A DNA stretch of 7,299 nt, taken from the NCBI GenBank assembly GCA_051883555.1, contig JBJETY010000047.1:1-7299 (forward strand), read 5' to 3'. The translations under genes and the position numbers were made by a program. The first letter of the stretch is position 1; each line of letters starts with the position of its first letter. This DNA comes from CAG-917 sp051883555. Its GTDB lineage: Bacteria > Bacillota > Clostridia > Christensenellales > CAG-917. Shown here piece after piece: positions 5,384-7,299 of the stretch. The notes under the pieces were generated by a model. It ran no database searches. It was not told the origin of the DNA and saw nothing but the letters and a program-made list of their open reading frames with translations.

Positions 5384-6657
5384 TAAGAATTTTTAACGAA
5401 AACGAAGCGGAAGAAATTTTTGCAAGAGACGAAAACCTTACCGATTCATACGACGGTATAGTAAGAGAAATTATACAAGAGGTTTGTGAAAAAAAGGACG
5501 AAGCGCTTTTAGGCTATGCGCAAAAATTCGACGGTGTAACTTTGGAGTCTCTCGAAGTTACAAAAGAAGAAATCGATTCAGCGGAATCCAAAGTCGACTC
5601 GCTTGTAAAAGAAGCTATAAACGAAGCGGCAAAGAACGTTGCCGAATTTCACAAACGCCAGCTTGACGGCGGTTTTATGTTTGAAAAAGAAGACGGCATA
5701 GTATTGGGACAAAAAGTCGTTCCGCTCGATAAGGTGGGAATATACGTACCCGGCGGAACGGCGTGTTATCCGTCAACTGTTTTGATGAATGCGATTCCCG
5801 CCAAAATAGCCGGCGTAAACAGCATAATTATGACGACTCCGCCACGTCGCGACGGAAGCATTTTACCGGAAGTTTTATATGCGGCAAAAGTTGCCGGAGT
5901 AGACAGAATTTTCAAAATAGGCGGCGCGGGGGCGATTGCGGCGCTTGCTTACGGCACGGAGAGCGTTCCGAAAGTCGATAAGATAACGGGACCCGGAAAT
6001 ATATTCGTAGCGACGGCAAAGAAGTTTGTTTTCGGCAAAGTTGCAATAGATATGATAGCGGGGCCAAGTGAAATTTTAATCGTTGCGGATAAAGGCGCTT
6101 CTCCTGCGGTCGTTGCCGCCGATATGCTTTCTCAGGCAGAACACGACCGTTTAGCTTCGGCGGTGTTGATTACCGACGATAAAGAGCTTGCCATAAAAGT
6201 TTCAGACGAAATCGAAAAGCAGTTGGACGTGTTGCCGAGAAAGGAAATCGCCCGTCAATCGATTGACAGAATGAGTAAGATTATCGTTGTGGAAAACCTT
6301 GAAAAAGGCGTTGAAATCGCAAACGAAATAGCGCCCGAGCATCTGGAATTGATGGTGGAAAAACCTTTCGATATGTTGACGAGCGTCAAAAACGCAGGTT
6401 CGATATTTTTAGGATACAATACGCCTGAACCGATTGGCGACTATTTTGCAGGTCCAAACCATACTCTGCCTACAAGCGGAACGGCAAAATTTTCTTCACC
6501 GCTTTCCGCTCTTGACTTTGTAAAACGTTCGTCTTATATTTATTATACAAAGGACGCTTTAAAAAAAGCAAAAGACAAAGTTATGGCGTTTGCAAATTCG
6601 GAAGGGCTCGGAGCACACGCAAACAGCATAGGAGTTAGATTTAAAAATAATGAGTAA
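5380..6657 (+). CDS. hisD: Histidinol dehydrogenase
   Basis: HisD is a zinc-dependent NAD+ enzyme that oxidises L-histidinol in two steps, through histidinal, to L-histidine, ending the pathway. The 425-residue length is normal. Y-V-P-G-G-T at 122-127 and G-G-A-G-A-I-A-A-L-A-Y-G at 181-192 are family landmarks. The HisD signature runs from I-D-M-I-A-G-P-S-E at 223 to H-D at 255-256. The expected zinc ligands are Q252, H255, D354 and H413, and the catalytic pair E320-H321 sits in A-P-E-H-L-E; all are present, so the enzyme should be active. AAGGAG (5366-5371) lies eight bases before the ATG, within the end of hisG, and the two genes share ATGA. The 3' end overlaps the hisC start by eight bases. 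Confidence 0.97.
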   Translation: MIRIFNENEAEEIFARDENLTDSYDGIVREIIQEVCEKKDEALLGYAQKFDGVTLESLEVTKEEIDSAESKVDSLVKEAINEAAKNVAEFHKRQLDGGFMFEKEDGIVLGQKVVPLDKVGIYVPGGTACYPSTVLMNAIPAKIAGVNSIIMTTPPRRDGSILPEVLYAAKVAGVDRIFKIGGAGAIAALAYGTESVPKVDKITGPGNIFVATAKKFVFGKVAIDMIAGPSEILIVADKGASPAVVAADMLSQAEHDRLASAVLITDDKELAIKVSDEIEKQLDVLPRKEIARQSIDRMSKIIVVENLEKGVEIANEIAPEHLELMVEKPFDMLTSVKNAGSIFLGYNTPEPIGDYFAGPNHTLPTSGTAKFSSPLSALDFVKRSSYIYYTKDALKKAKDKVMAFANSEGLGAHANSIGVRFKNNE

Positions 6658-7299
6658 GTTTTTGTCGAAAAGTCATTTTAATCTCAAAGCGTACATTCCG
6701 GGAGAACAGCCGACAGACAAAAGATATATAAAGCTCAATACAAACGAGTCGCCTTTTCCGCCGTCGAGAAGGGCGATAGCCGCGGTAAAACAAGAAGGCG
6801 CATCGCTCAATTTATACAGCGACCCTTCGGCGAAGAGTTTAAAAAGAGCCATAGCAAAGTATTACGGCGTTCAGGAATCGGAAGTAACCGTCACAAACGG
6901 CTCGGACGAGGCGTTGGCGTTTTGTTTTATGGCGTTTTGCGACAAGAACACGTCCATGGCTTATTTCGACGTTACTTACGGTTTTTATAAAGTGTACGCC
7001 GAATTGTTTGGAATACCGAGCGAAGTCGTAAAACTTAAAGACGACTTTACTGCCGATTTCGACGGCTTGAAAAAAACGGACGGCAACGTTATCATTGCAA
7101 ATCCTAACGCACAAACGGGAATTTTCGAAAACCTTGCCGACGTTGAAGATTTGATAAAATTCAAAAAGGACAAAGTCGTTATAATTGACGAAGCTTACTG
7201 CGATTTCGGCGGAGAGAGCGCTGTAGAACTTGTAAAGAAGTATGAAAACGCAATAGTCGTTTCCACTTTTTCCAAGTCGAGAAATCTTGCAGGAGGCAG
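6650..7299 (+). CDS. hisC: Histidinol-phosphate aminotransferase (3' truncated by the window)
   Basis: HisC is a fold-type I PLP aminotransferase that transfers an amino group from glutamate to imidazole acetol phosphate, giving L-histidinol phosphate. The first 216 residues are visible and the frame is open to the right edge; a full protein is usually about 350 residues. Landmarks are L-N-T-N-E-S-P at 29-35, L-Y-S-D-P at 55-59 and N-G-S-D-E at 83-87. D-E-A-Y at 180-183 contains the aspartate that contacts the PLP ring nitrogen. S-T-F-S-K-S-R at 205-211 contains the Schiff-base lysine K209. The usual N-P-N-x-P-T-G loop reads N-P-N-A-Q-T-G (151-157). The ATG at 6650 lies inside hisD, whose stop is at 6655-6657. 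The nearest Shine-Dalgarno-like GGAG (6631-6634) is 15 bases away, so initiation probably relies on coupling to hisD. The position in the his operon supports HisC over other class I/II aminotransferases. Confidence 0.94.
   Translation, partial: MSKFLSKSHFNLKAYIPGEQPTDKRYIKLNTNESPFPPSRRAIAAVKQEGASLNLYSDPSAKSLKRAIAKYYGVQESEVTVTNGSDEALAFCFMAFCDKNTSMAYFDVTYGFYKVYAELFGIPSEVVKLKDDFTADFDGLKKTDGNVIIANPNAQTGIFENLADVEDLIKFKKDKVVIIDEAYCDFGGESAVELVKKYENAIVVSTFSKSRNLAGG

Noticed and set aside
5763..5981. Forward 72-residue open frame within hisD
   Set aside because: It is out of frame inside a highly conserved part of hisD, and its translation is a Ser/Arg/Cys-rich shadow.

Overview
The window holds six protein-coding genes, all on the + strand. 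They read as a bacterium of the Firmicutes/Clostridia type. The reasons are the short (202-residue) form of HisG together with a separate HisZ regulatory subunit, the gene order hisZ-hisG-hisD-hisC, AG-rich Shine-Dalgarno sites, AT-leaning intergenic DNA and an intrinsic terminator. An uncultured gut clostridium would fit, but the sequence alone cannot settle genus or species.

Layout. Positions 1-1615 carry the 3' part of a ClC-family chloride channel/transporter gene, cut off by the left edge. It has a cytoplasmic C-terminal domain resembling TrkA_C (RCK_C) and a polar, repetitive tail. Positions 1743-3305 encode a 520-residue predicted lipoprotein of unknown function. Positions 3306-3674 are a 369-base intergenic region. 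It holds a long 3' untranslated stretch with small repeats, an intrinsic terminator (about 3446-3474), and then a well-formed sigma-A-type promoter (TTTACA, 17 bp, TATTAT). A perfect 7+7 bp dyad fills that promoter's spacer. Positions 3675-7299 are the first four genes of a histidine biosynthesis operon, hisZ, hisG, hisD and hisC; hisC runs off the right edge.

How the genes work together. HisG and HisZ form the ATP phosphoribosyltransferase that starts histidine synthesis; in this family HisZ carries the histidine feedback site. HisC makes histidinol phosphate, and HisD performs the last two oxidations to histidine. The four genes overlap by 4, 4 and 8 bases, so they are almost certainly one transcript with coupled translation. 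The leader shows no T-box sequence and no His-rich leader peptide. Repressor control through the promoter dyad is therefore the simplest reading, though it remains an inference. The ClC and lipoprotein genes have no evident link to histidine synthesis.

I did not find a previously undescribed multi-gene system. The items most worth a second look are the dyad in the his promoter, the uncharacterised lipoprotein, and departures from family signatures in HisG and HisC.
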